Assembly (NCBI GenBank): GCA_047639325.1
Contig: JBLINN010000171.1
Span: forward strand, 1-9,104
Length of the DNA: 9,104 nucleotides
DNA from: NVQY01 sp047639325
GTDB lineage: Bacteria; Pseudomonadota; Alphaproteobacteria; Rhodobacterales; Rhodobacteraceae
Reading direction: 5' to 3'
Shown here: positions 1 through 6,608 of the stretch, in pieces
Numbering within the stretch: the stretch's first letter is position 1
Layout: every line of letters starts with the position of its first letter
Position numbers and translations under genes: made by a program
The notes under the pieces: generated by a model
Database searches by the model: none
What the model saw: the letters and a program-made list of their open reading frames with translations, nothing else
What the model was told of the DNA's origin: nothing

Positions 1-156
1 GTCGCTCAGCGTATTGACCAGGGCCGTATGATTGTTGGCGGTTGGATATTCGATTGATACGCCGGGCGATTTGCAGGCCTTGTTGACCAAAGCACGTTGA
101 ATTGACGTTGATCCGGTTTTGGTATCCCCAAGGTGAATGATCAGTTCGTTAATCAT
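1..156 (-). CDS. Sulfotransferase-like protein, N-terminal part only (runs off window)
   Basis: The reading frame opens at an ATG (complement of 154-156) and stays open for 52 codons to the window edge, so the C-terminus is missing. Residues 7-19 read IHLGDTKTGSTSI, matching the 5'-phosphosulfate-binding (PAPS) loop of sulfotransferase-type P-loop proteins and closely resembling the loops in the genes at 181-1299 and 6609-7637. A weak ribosome-binding site (AGAAAG, complement of 165-170) lies 8 nt upstream. The start is 24 bp after the stop of the 181-1299 gene on the same strand, which suggests co-transcription. Inferred role: transfer of sulfate from PAPS to a glycan. The fold assignment rests on the N-terminal motif alone, so substrate and even activity are unknown. 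The frame is too short to appear as a complete ORF. Confidence 0.72.
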   Translation of the reverse strand, partial: MINELIIHLGDTKTGSTSIQRALVNKACKSPGVSIEYPTANNHTALVNTLSD

Positions 157-180
157 ATCAATTTCTTTCTATTGGACATA

Positions 181-1299
181 TCAGGCCTCGGCCCAAGAAC
201 CCGCTTTCAGGCTGTTCAGAAAACCCCTGACTTCGGGATCTTCAAACTTTTCCGTTTGCTCGCGTACCCGCTCAACCGCCAGTTTGAACACGTCCAACTC
301 GGGGATGGGCCGGATCTGGCGAACCGCTGCCTGATCGGCAAAAAACGGGGACGTGTCTGACACCCGTTCAAGATAGGCATGAATGGGGTCAAACCGGTCA
401 TGCATAATTTGGCGATTCTCAGGCCCAAACAGTTCGATATCACCAGAGGCGGGCAGGTTCAGTTCTGGGGTCAGTTCACGCAGGGTGTGGCGCAGTTTTC
501 CTGACAAAGCCGGGCGTAGCGCCTTGTTTCCCTGCCGGGCAATTTCGTAAATGCCGCGATGCAGGGATTCATTGGTCTTCTGTTCTTCCAGCAGACCGGA
601 TGGCAGTTTCAGCCCGGTTTGCGTGACAAAATCAGCCACCGATCCGCCAGCTTGGCGCACATCGGTATAGTCGCGCAGGACAAACCGAGCGTCCGGCATG
701 TTATCGGTCCAGCCTTTCAGCATCAGACGATAGTCAAAGTGGATATTGTCGAAATATTCTTGCAGGCCGCCAGCCCGCAGCGGCGGCGGGCTGTGGTTGA
801 ATTTCAGTCGCTGCCCATGCCAGGAAGCCAGATATTCGTCGATCCGGCGCAGCGTTGCCACCACAGTAAAGTCGGCGTCCGGAAAAGCATCCCTTAACCG
901 GACGATCAGGTCCGGGCTGGTCGGGGCAAAATTGGCAAACACTTCGGCGGCCAGAACAAGCGTGTCGGGCTTAAGAAACTCGATCTGTTTGTGGATCGCC
1001 CTAAACATCTGAATGCTGGATGGCAGACCTTTGTGAAAGGGCGGGACCTTGCCTTTCCTAAACTCGGCCAGCATTTTGAAGGCCAACGCGTTATGCGGCT
1101 CGCGCGCGTTGATCGGCAAGGGTTCGTGCGACGGCGCAAACTTGCCCATTGCCGCAGACAGCATCAGCGACAGGCCTTCAAAATCAACGCTGGGATAAAG
1201 AATGCCTGACTGCGCAAGGGCAACACTGTTGCGGGACAGAAAATCCTGTAGCGAAGTGGAGCCGACCTTGTGGTGCCCAATAAACAGAATAATGCGCAT
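181..1299 (-). CDS. Sulfotransferase-like P-loop protein (372 aa)
   Basis: The N-terminus (residues 6-18, FIGHHKVGSTSLQ) is a 5'-PAPS-binding loop with Lys11 and Ser/Thr14-16. A second element around residues 146-164 (VVATLRRIDEYLASWHGQR) has the Arg...Ser arrangement that binds the 3'-phosphate of PAPS in this superfamily. FVLRDY (206-211) and TNESL (242-246) resemble conserved elements that recur in the 6609-7637 protein. Beyond about residue 250 I recognise no motif. No signal peptide or membrane segment is visible, so it is probably cytoplasmic. The start is supported by AGGAAA (complement of 1311-1316), 11 nt upstream, and by the motif lying right at the N-terminus, as in the two relatives. 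Inferred role: sulfation of a surface glycan or its precursor. Many such proteins are annotated only as hypothetical or 'sulfotransferase family', so the acceptor cannot be named. It heads a minus-strand pair with 1-156. Confidence 0.78.
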   Translation of the reverse strand: MRIILFIGHHKVGSTSLQDFLSRNSVALAQSGILYPSVDFEGLSLMLSAAMGKFAPSHEPLPINAREPHNALAFKMLAEFRKGKVPPFHKGLPSSIQMFRAIHKQIEFLKPDTLVLAAEVFANFAPTSPDLIVRLRDAFPDADFTVVATLRRIDEYLASWHGQRLKFNHSPPPLRAGGLQEYFDNIHFDYRLMLKGWTDNMPDARFVLRDYTDVRQAGGSVADFVTQTGLKLPSGLLEEQKTNESLHRGIYEIARQGNKALRPALSGKLRHTLRELTPELNLPASGDIELFGPENRQIMHDRFDPIHAYLERVSDTSPFFADQAAVRQIRPIPELDVFKLAVERVREQTEKFEDPEVRGFLNSLKAGSWAEA

Positions 1300-1638
1300 T
1301 GCAGGTGTGTTTTCCTATTGTCCGCGGGTCCGTTTTTACCCGGCCATATGCACCCGAGCTTGGTCAAATTGCAAGTATGCAAATGGCGCGTGGGAAGGGG
1401 TGCGCCTGATGGGGTTGATCTCTGGTGGGCAGGTCCGTAAAAAGCCAGCGCGCCATCAACAGGGGATTACCTTCGGGGACAGTTGGACCCGAATTCAAAC
1501 ATGCCCTGACGGATGGTATTACCGACGATGTTGGTGTATCGACGGCCATCCTGCCCTGCAGGAGCAATCGTTACAGTGCATTTTTCTGGCCCGACCGCCC
1601 CCGGGCCTCAGACCCACAAGTTCAGAGACCCCCCACAT
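1300..1638. other. Divergent intergenic region without a recognised gene
   Basis: This 339-bp stretch separates the minus-strand 181-1299 gene from the plus-strand 1639-3414 gene and must hold a promoter for each. The frames that cross it look like shadows; none encodes a recognisable protein. It contains a short palindrome (1369-1382) and a GC-rich 6-bp inverted repeat (GGCCCG 1588-1593, CGGGCC 1602-1607, 8-nt loop) about 30 nt before the 1639 start. That repeat has T residues before it rather than after it on the plus strand, so it is not a rho-independent terminator for that strand. I could not identify convincing -35/-10 boxes. Confidence 0.6.
1369..1382. repeat. Short palindrome, possible operator half-sites
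   Basis: TTGCA-AGTA-TGCAA is a perfect 5-bp inverted repeat with a 4-nt spacer, 70 bp upstream of the 181-1299 start. Its size and symmetry would fit a dimeric regulator, but a repeat this short also occurs by chance. No regulator gene is present in the window. Confidence 0.25.
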
Positions 1639-3414
1639 ATGATTACCCTGCAGAATTTCATTTTCCCCGAACCAACCATCTGCACAGAGCATGATCTCTA
1701 TTACCGTGCGTATGGCGATTTCGGTTTTTCCCAAGGCCGCCACGAGGTCAGCCTGGGACGCGGCGCGCGGCTGACGTTTGATACCTATTTCAACATGCTC
1801 AGCATCGGTAAATGGCAGGAGGCCTGCATTCTAGAAGGGCTTTTCGCCGAGATATCCGGCCAGGGCAAAGTCGAGGTCCGGGTCTTTCAGGCAATTCCTG
1901 ACCGATCCTGGGAGGTGCTGCATGTCGAGGTAGCGACCCTGACACCCGAGACCCCGCATTTGGCGGATCTGTCGCATTTCGCCGACCACGCGGACACCGG
2001 GGTGATCTATGTAGAGATCAAGTCGCTGGAAAAGGATGTCACCATCAGTGGTGGACGTTTTACCACCAACACCCAGCCTGTGGAATTGCCGGAACTGGCG
2101 GTCAGCATCACCACCTTCAAACGCGAAAAAGAGGTGCGCCGCACCGTTCAGCGGTTCGAGGCATTTCTGCCCGGGTTTGAATTTGGTGATCACGTGCATG
2201 TGCAGGTGGTCGATAACGGCCATAGTGCCGAAATCGAGGCGTCAAAGTCGGTGACACCGATGACCAACCACAATTACGGCGGCGCGGGCGGTTTTGCGCG
2301 CGGGTTGCTAGAGGCGGAAAAATCCGGCTACAGCCATTGCCTGTTCATGGATGATGATGCCTCGTTCCATCTGGAAAATATTGCCCGCACTTACGTGTTC
2401 CTGGCCCTGGCCAAGGATCGCCGTGCGGCAGTGTCCGGTGCAATGATCACCAACACGCATAAATGGGCGATGTGGGAAAACGGCGCGTTCTTTGACGGCT
2501 CGTGCCATCCGTTGTTCTGCGGCGTCGATCTGCGCGACCGCGATGCGGTCATGGCGATGGAACACGAATCGGCGCGATTGAACCCACCGACGCTGTATGG
2601 CGGCTGGTGGTTCTTTGCCTTTGCCATCGATCAGGTAAAACACCACCCGTTCCCATTCTTTGTGCGCGGCGACGATATCAGCTTTTCGCTGGCCAATGAT
2701 TTTGCGATCACCACGCTAAATGGGGTAGTGTCGTTTCAGGATGATTTCACCGAAAAAGAAAGCGCGCAGACCCTGTATCTGGACCTGCGCAACCATCTGA
2801 TCCATCACATGGTGTTCGACACGATCGATCGCAGCGCCCTTGGCACCGGGCGCATCGCGGTGCGGTTCATCATGCGATCCCTGCTGCGGTTCCATTATGA
2901 ATCAGCGGCGGCGCAGTTGCTAGCCTGGCAGGATGTGATGCAGGGCCCTGAATTTTTTGATAAAAACATCGACATGGCGGAACGGCGCGGGTCGATAAAG
3001 GATATGTTGCACGACGAAGTCTGGCAGGATGTCAATCCCGAAGAGATCAAAGAGCGGCGCAAATACACCCATCGCCCACCGGAAAAGCGGCACCGCCTTG
3101 GTGTCTGGACTTTGAACGGCCATTTGATGCCGCTGTCGGCGCAGCGCTGGGACCGGATCGTGCTGAGCATCGGTGATCGTCCGGCACCATTCCCGGCCTT
3201 TGGCGCGTCGCAAATCACCTATCTGAACACCGCGCGCAACAAGGGGTATACCGTAACCCAGTCAAAGCGGCGGTTCTTTTCCGTCTGCTGGCAGATGACC
3301 ACCACGCTGGTGCGGTTCGTCCTCGGCTATTCGGACCTGAAAGCTGCGTATCGTCAGGGCTATGACCAAATGACCACGCGCGACTATTGGGAAAAGACCC
3401 TGGCCGCGGAATAA
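1639..3414 (+). CDS. GlfT2-like galactofuranosyltransferase (GT2 family, 591 aa)
   Basis: The protein has the three-part plan of mycobacterial GlfT2, the enzyme that polymerises galactofuranose from UDP-Galf. An N-terminal beta-rich domain covers about residues 1-150, a GT-A glycosyltransferase core about 152-395, and a helical C-terminal domain the rest. Its 591 residues compare with roughly 640 in GlfT2. Core motifs are AVSITTFKR (154-162), NYGGAGGFARG (212-222), the DDD metal/nucleotide motif (238-240), YGGWWFF (320-326) and RGDD (343-346), whose second Asp corresponds to the catalytic base. I chose the ATG at 1639 over the upstream in-frame ATG at 1513 because homology starts here and the extra 42 residues (rich in Pro and Arg) look like untranslated leader. 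The ribosome-binding site is weak (AGAGA, 1624-1628). From memory of GlfT2, the His that is its third metal ligand appears to be Gln367 here. The product may instead transfer another sugar; Galf is the best guess. It converges with 3423-5279, leaving 8 bp between stops. Confidence 0.82.
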   Translation: MITLQNFIFPEPTICTEHDLYYRAYGDFGFSQGRHEVSLGRGARLTFDTYFNMLSIGKWQEACILEGLFAEISGQGKVEVRVFQAIPDRSWEVLHVEVATLTPETPHLADLSHFADHADTGVIYVEIKSLEKDVTISGGRFTTNTQPVELPELAVSITTFKREKEVRRTVQRFEAFLPGFEFGDHVHVQVVDNGHSAEIEASKSVTPMTNHNYGGAGGFARGLLEAEKSGYSHCLFMDDDASFHLENIARTYVFLALAKDRRAAVSGAMITNTHKWAMWENGAFFDGSCHPLFCGVDLRDRDAVMAMEHESARLNPPTLYGGWWFFAFAIDQVKHHPFPFFVRGDDISFSLANDFAITTLNGVVSFQDDFTEKESAQTLYLDLRNHLIHHMVFDTIDRSALGTGRIAVRFIMRSLLRFHYESAAAQLLAWQDVMQGPEFFDKNIDMAERRGSIKDMLHDEVWQDVNPEEIKERRKYTHRPPEKRHRLGVWTLNGHLMPLSAQRWDRIVLSIGDRPAPFPAFGASQITYLNTARNKGYTVTQSKRRFFSVCWQMTTTLVRFVLGYSDLKAAYRQGYDQMTTRDYWEKTLAAE

Positions 3415-3437
3415 GGCCGCTGTCAGGCTTTCTTTCC
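3413..3437. terminator. Weak bidirectional terminator candidate between convergent genes
   Basis: AAGGCC (3413-3418) can pair with GGCTTT (3426-3431) through six pairs, one of them a G-U wobble, around a 7-nt loop, followed by CTTTCC on the plus strand. It overlaps the stop codons of both convergent genes (3412-3414 and complement of 3423-3425). The stem is short and the T-tract is interrupted, so this is a tentative call. Confidence 0.3.
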
Positions 3438-5279
3438 GGCCCGCACCGCATCCACATGCATCACGGCACTATCCAGATAGCCCCACATGAAGGACACGCT
3501 TAGACCGGCCAGTTTGTCGGTGTAAGCTTGCACGTGATAGTCGAAATCGACCGCATCAAAGCTGGTCTTGTCAAACCGCTCGAAGGGTGCGGGGCCAAGG
3601 GCTTTTTGCATATAGACCCACAGTTCGGCCGCACCGCGAATGAAATCCGGCTTTAGGTCGGGGCGCAGCCCGCCATTGATCCAGTTGACTGTGTTGACAA
3701 AGGATTTCAGGATCGGGTCAAAATCGTTCCAGCCTTCGGCCAAGCCGCGTTTCAGCATCATGCGGAACATTTCAAGCGAATAGAAGAACCGCTCGTCACC
3801 CTGCTTGATGTCCTGGCCGGGATGCTGGCGATAGTGATAGCGCACCTGATCGGTGCAATAGACGTCGTCAGCATAAAGCAGGGTCAGCATCTGAAATATC
3901 TGGTCATCAAAGGCCCGGATATGTTCAGGGAACCAGATTTTCTTGTTGTCCAGGAAATCGCGCCGATAAACGCGGCGCCAGATGGCCGGTTGGCCGACCA
4001 TCAGCCGATCGTTGGGGGTGACAAAAAAGGACGTGTCGCCAAAGGGCTGCCGCTGTAGATCGGCCAGGGTCTGGTCTTCGTAGCTGGGGGTCAGCACCGG
4101 GGTGCCATCCGCATCCTGTTCCAGAAAGGCAAAACCGGCCTGCACCACTTCGGCCCCGGAATACTGGGCCAGTTCCATCAGCCTAGGGAACATGTCCGCA
4201 TCGCACAGATCATCGGCGTCCACAAAGGTGATATGCGAGGCATCTGAATAGAGCCGCCCGAAATTGCGCGCCGAGGCGCAGCCGCCATTGGGTTTGCGCA
4301 GCAGACTCACCCGTGGGTTGTCGCGGTAAAGCTCTTCAACAAAGTCGCCCGACCCGTCGGTGGAACCGTCATCCACCACCAGCGCGTGAATCGAATCGCA
4401 GTCATTGCTGATGATGCTGTCGACGCATTCCTGAATATATTCTTTGGCATTATAAAGGGCGACAACCACATCCAGCCCGGTCCGCCGCGTTTGGGTGCCA
4501 ACGTCGCAGGTTTGGCGCAGCGCCAGCGGTCCGCCGGCCAGCGGCAGATAGACCTCGCGCGCAGATCCATCGCGCCGCGAAGTCATGTCCCAGCGCACTG
4601 GTTGCCAGATTTCGCCAAAGATAAAGTTCAGCGTGCTGTCGCGCAACGCGCCCAGGATGGCCTGTTCGCAGCCCGGAGCGGTGATTTTCATCAGCGTCGG
4701 TTCCAGCCCGTTTAGCGCGTTGGCCGACAGCGTGGCAAACTGGTGATCTTCAAATTCGTCATGCGGCACGTCCGTCAGGGTGGCCTCGACAAAGCCTTTC
4801 TTTTCCCGGTGCTGGCGGAACGGTAACTTTGGGCAGGCTTTGGCGATTTCATCCGAATCACCGGCTTTTAGCAGCGCGTCCAGATCTGCGGGCATGTCAT
4901 CGGCGGGTATGTCGCCGGAAATAGCCACATTCAGCGCCGCCACATTGGTCAGGCCATGCGCAGCGATATTGGCGGATAGCGCATCAAAAGCGGCTTTGTC
5001 CGGTTCGAAACACCAGATTTTCCAGCCCGGATAGGCCAAGGCAAAAGGCACGGCAAAGCCGCCATAGGCCGCACCAATGTCGATTGCGGTGCCGGTTGCG
5101 GGCAACGAGCGGGTGGTCAGGTAAGGCTCGTAGATCACCCTGGCGCGCCAGCCCGAGTCGCCCGTGGTAAACGCGTCGCCGGTGGTGATCAGGGTGACGG
5201 TCTGCCCGAACAGTCGGGTTTCGGTTTCGGTTTCGGCAGCGGCTTCGGATGCTGATGTGTGAAGCGCGGAATCAGGCAT
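3423..5279 (-). CDS. FkbM-type methyltransferase / GT2 glycosyltransferase fusion (618 aa)
   Basis: There are two catalytic domains in one chain. Residues about 45-260 form a FkbM-like SAM-dependent methyltransferase: motif I AIDIGAAYGGFAVPFA (65-80), the acidic end of beta-2 CFEPD (90-94), and LMKITAPGCEQAILG (196-210) where FkbM proteins usually have K-I-D-x-E-G. That last motif is altered here (Thr and Ala-Pro replace Asp and x-Glu). Residues about 268-500 form a GT-A/GT2 glycosyltransferase: VVVALYNAKEYIQECVDSI (271-289), VVDDGSTDGS (301-310), FVDADD (352-357) and a DDQIF motif (458-462) in the usual acidic catalytic position. The C-terminal 120 residues are unassigned. No signal peptide or membrane helix is seen. 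The start overlaps the stop of 5272-6255 by 8 bp (ATGCCTGA) with GAGAG 8 nt upstream (complement of 5288-5292), indicating translational coupling. Inferred role: adds a sugar, and possibly a methyl group, during surface glycan synthesis. Confidence 0.85.
   Translation of the reverse strand: MPDSALHTSASEAAAETETETRLFGQTVTLITTGDAFTTGDSGWRARVIYEPYLTTRSLPATGTAIDIGAAYGGFAVPFALAYPGWKIWCFEPDKAAFDALSANIAAHGLTNVAALNVAISGDIPADDMPADLDALLKAGDSDEIAKACPKLPFRQHREKKGFVEATLTDVPHDEFEDHQFATLSANALNGLEPTLMKITAPGCEQAILGALRDSTLNFIFGEIWQPVRWDMTSRRDGSAREVYLPLAGGPLALRQTCDVGTQTRRTGLDVVVALYNAKEYIQECVDSIISNDCDSIHALVVDDGSTDGSGDFVEELYRDNPRVSLLRKPNGGCASARNFGRLYSDASHITFVDADDLCDADMFPRLMELAQYSGAEVVQAGFAFLEQDADGTPVLTPSYEDQTLADLQRQPFGDTSFFVTPNDRLMVGQPAIWRRVYRRDFLDNKKIWFPEHIRAFDDQIFQMLTLLYADDVYCTDQVRYHYRQHPGQDIKQGDERFFYSLEMFRMMLKRGLAEGWNDFDPILKSFVNTVNWINGGLRPDLKPDFIRGAAELWVYMQKALGPAPFERFDKTSFDAVDFDYHVQAYTDKLAGLSVSFMWGYLDSAVMHVDAVRAGKKA
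5217..5234. repeat. Three tandem GGTTTC hexamers
   Basis: Three perfect GGTTTC units encode Glu-Thr x3 (residues 18-23 of the minus-strand fusion protein) in its low-complexity N-terminal leader, just before the methyltransferase domain. Gain or loss of a unit would keep the frame. Confidence 0.7.
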
Positions 5280-6255
5280 GGGTCAGGCTCTCAATATACA
5301 ACTCAACCGGGCGGAACTGTTCCAGCCCCTCGGGCGGTTCGGGGGGGAAATGCAGGAACAACGGATCAATCAGTCGCAGGATCGCTTGAACCGCCTGGCG
5401 GTAATGATGCCGGTAATGATGCGATATCGAGGTTTCGCACCATTGCAAGATCTTGAAACATGAGACCACGACTGCGGTCCGGTAGACGGGGTCGTGAAAC
5501 TGTGGCCTGCGGGCAAAGGTTTCCAGTGTCAGCTTGGTCACCGGGATGATGTCAAAGCGCAGATCCGAGGAAGAGCTGGTGATCTGCGGACGCTGGTAGC
5601 GGCGGAAATAGGCAAATGTCGGGGCGTGCAGGAACGACACTCGCTGCGCGGCGGCCAGGATGTTGGTGTGAAAATAGATATCTTCAAAGAAATGCGTGTT
5701 GGGAAAGCGCGCGCCGCTAGAGCGCAGCAGGTCGGTGCGCACTATCTTATTGGCCGACTGCGGCTCGATAAACTGGGCCAGCGGCCAAATGGCTTTGGCC
5801 AATTGGCTGTCAGCCTCGACCGGATTTGCGCCACACATTGTCTCGATCAGTTCAAACAAGCGGGTGTCATAGAACGGTACGATGTCGCCGCGAATCTCTG
5901 ACAGAATGCCCCGCCCGAAGATCAGGTCGGGGTCGTCCCGTTCGATCAGCTCGGCCATGGCCTGAAAGGCCCAGTTCGGGCGCATGTCATCGGCGTCCAG
6001 AAAACAGACATAATCACCGCTGACCTGCTCAATCGCCTTGTTGCGCGCGCCGGCAAGCCCGTCGTTGGCCTGGGTCACCACCAGGATGCGATCATCTTTC
6101 AGCCCGGTGACAACATCACGGGTTTCTTCGGACGATCCGTCATCGACAATGATGTACTGAAAATTTTCAAAGCTTTGATTCAGGACGGAATTGACGCTGC
6201 CAAGCAGGGCCTTGCCATCATTGAATGTGGTGGTGATGCAGCTGATTTTGACCAT
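5272..6255 (-). CDS. GT2 family glycosyltransferase (327 aa)
   Basis: This is a classic single-domain GT-A fold enzyme. SCITTTFNDGKALLGSVNSV (5-24) is the first beta strand and nucleotide-binding helix, YIIVDDGS (34-41) the conserved nucleotide-binding Asp pair, ANDGLAGARNKAI (63-75) the GxxxARN segment, FLDADD (85-90) the DXD-type metal motif, and FFEDIYFH (189-196) the acidic motif carrying the likely catalytic base. The C-terminal 100 residues are family-variable. The start is well supported by AAGGAT (complement of 6265-6270), 9 nt upstream. It is the first gene of a two-gene unit with 3423-5279. Role: transfers an unknown sugar from a nucleotide-sugar donor; the cytoplasmic side of the inner membrane is inferred. 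Unusual points are a C7 tract in the coding strand (complement of 5341-5347) and a tandem 12-bp repeat (5399-5422). Confidence 0.88.
   Translation of the reverse strand: MVKISCITTTFNDGKALLGSVNSVLNQSFENFQYIIVDDGSSEETRDVVTGLKDDRILVVTQANDGLAGARNKAIEQVSGDYVCFLDADDMRPNWAFQAMAELIERDDPDLIFGRGILSEIRGDIVPFYDTRLFELIETMCGANPVEADSQLAKAIWPLAQFIEPQSANKIVRTDLLRSSGARFPNTHFFEDIYFHTNILAAAQRVSFLHAPTFAYFRRYQRPQITSSSSDLRFDIIPVTKLTLETFARRPQFHDPVYRTAVVVSCFKILQWCETSISHHYRHHYRQAVQAILRLIDPLFLHFPPEPPEGLEQFRPVELYIESLTHA
5399..5422. repeat. Perfect tandem 12-bp duplication inside the GT2 gene
   Basis: CGGTAATGATGC occurs twice head to tail. On the minus coding strand it gives His-His-Tyr-Arg twice (residues 279-286), beyond the catalytic core. 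The length is a multiple of three, so the duplication is frame-neutral. Confidence 0.85.
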
Positions 6256-6275
6256 AAGGCGACTATCCTTATTCT

Positions 6276-6308
6276 AACGCGGCACCTGGTCACTCCGCCG
6301 GTGGCGTT
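6276..6308 (-). promoter_or_regulatory. Leader hairpin next to the GT2 ribosome-binding site
   Basis: On the plus strand AACGC-GG-CACC (6276-6286) pairs with GGTGGCGTT (6300-6308): nine pairs with a 2-nt bulge and a 13-nt loop. In the minus-strand transcript this hairpin would end 5 nt before the AAGGAT ribosome-binding site of the 5272-6255 gene. No U-tract follows, so it is not a typical terminator. It may influence translation or mRNA stability; function is inferred only from position. Confidence 0.4.
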
Positions 6309-6520
6309 TCTGGCTGAGGCTCCGCGGGTGAAAACCAATACGAATTGCGTCTAACTTCCGTCCCTTTAATTGATAACGGACGTGTGGTCCATCACCATAA
6401 TCGTCCAAGGCGGGTTGGTGGGCGTCAGACCACCCTAACTGCTAAAAACACAGGCGCTGACCTTGTAGGTTTTACTTTTGCGCAATATTGATGTTTGTGG
6501 CCATACGAAAAATGGATGCT

Positions 6521-6590
6521 CGACACGCCAAACGCGTGTGTTTGGGCCGCATAACAAGTTAGGCGGGGGCGCACCATGAGGCGCGTGTCG
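6521..6590 (+). promoter_or_regulatory. Overlapping, mutually exclusive inverted repeats upstream of 6609
   Basis: Three pairings share bases. ACACGC (6523-6528) pairs with GCGTGT (6534-6539) around a 5-nt loop. CCAAAC (6528-6533) pairs with GTTTGG (6540-6545) around a 6-nt loop. CGACACGC (6521-6528) is perfectly complementary to GCGTGTCG (6583-6590), 54 nt away. Because they cannot all form at once, an RNA from here could switch structures; the distal arm ends 6 nt before the ribosome-binding site. Alternatively the near repeats could be protein-binding sites on DNA. Confidence 0.35.
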
Positions 6591-6596
6591 TGAATC

Positions 6597-6601
6597 AGGA
6601 G
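6597..6601 (+). promoter_or_regulatory. Ribosome-binding site for 6609
   Basis: AGGAG, 7 nt before the ATG at 6609. It is the strongest Shine-Dalgarno match in the window and fixes the start of the downstream gene. Confidence 0.8.
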
Positions 6602-6608
6602 TTAGCTC

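Larger units (their letters stand above)
6256..6608. other. 353-bp divergent intergenic region, no recognisable gene
   Basis: It lies between the minus-strand GT2 operon and the plus-strand sulfotransferase-like gene at 6609, so promoters for both directions are expected. No frame in it resembles a protein I know. What is visible is several inverted repeats: a bulged hairpin at 6276-6308, GGGTTGGT/ACCACCC (6412-6419 and 6429-6435), and overlapping repeats at 6521-6590. I could not assign promoter boxes with confidence. The stretch 6455-6500 is locally AT-richer and is the likeliest site of a plus-strand promoter. Confidence 0.6.

Noticed and set aside
1513..1638. Upstream in-frame ATG extending the GlfT2-like protein by 42 residues
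   Set aside because: The added residues are Pro/Arg/Thr-rich with no similarity to the family, have no ribosome-binding site nearby, and the recognisable N-terminal domain begins at 1639.
1831..2223. 130-residue minus-strand frame inside the GlfT2-like gene, as an antisense gene
   Set aside because: It lies wholly opposite a well-supported coding region and shows no motif of its own.
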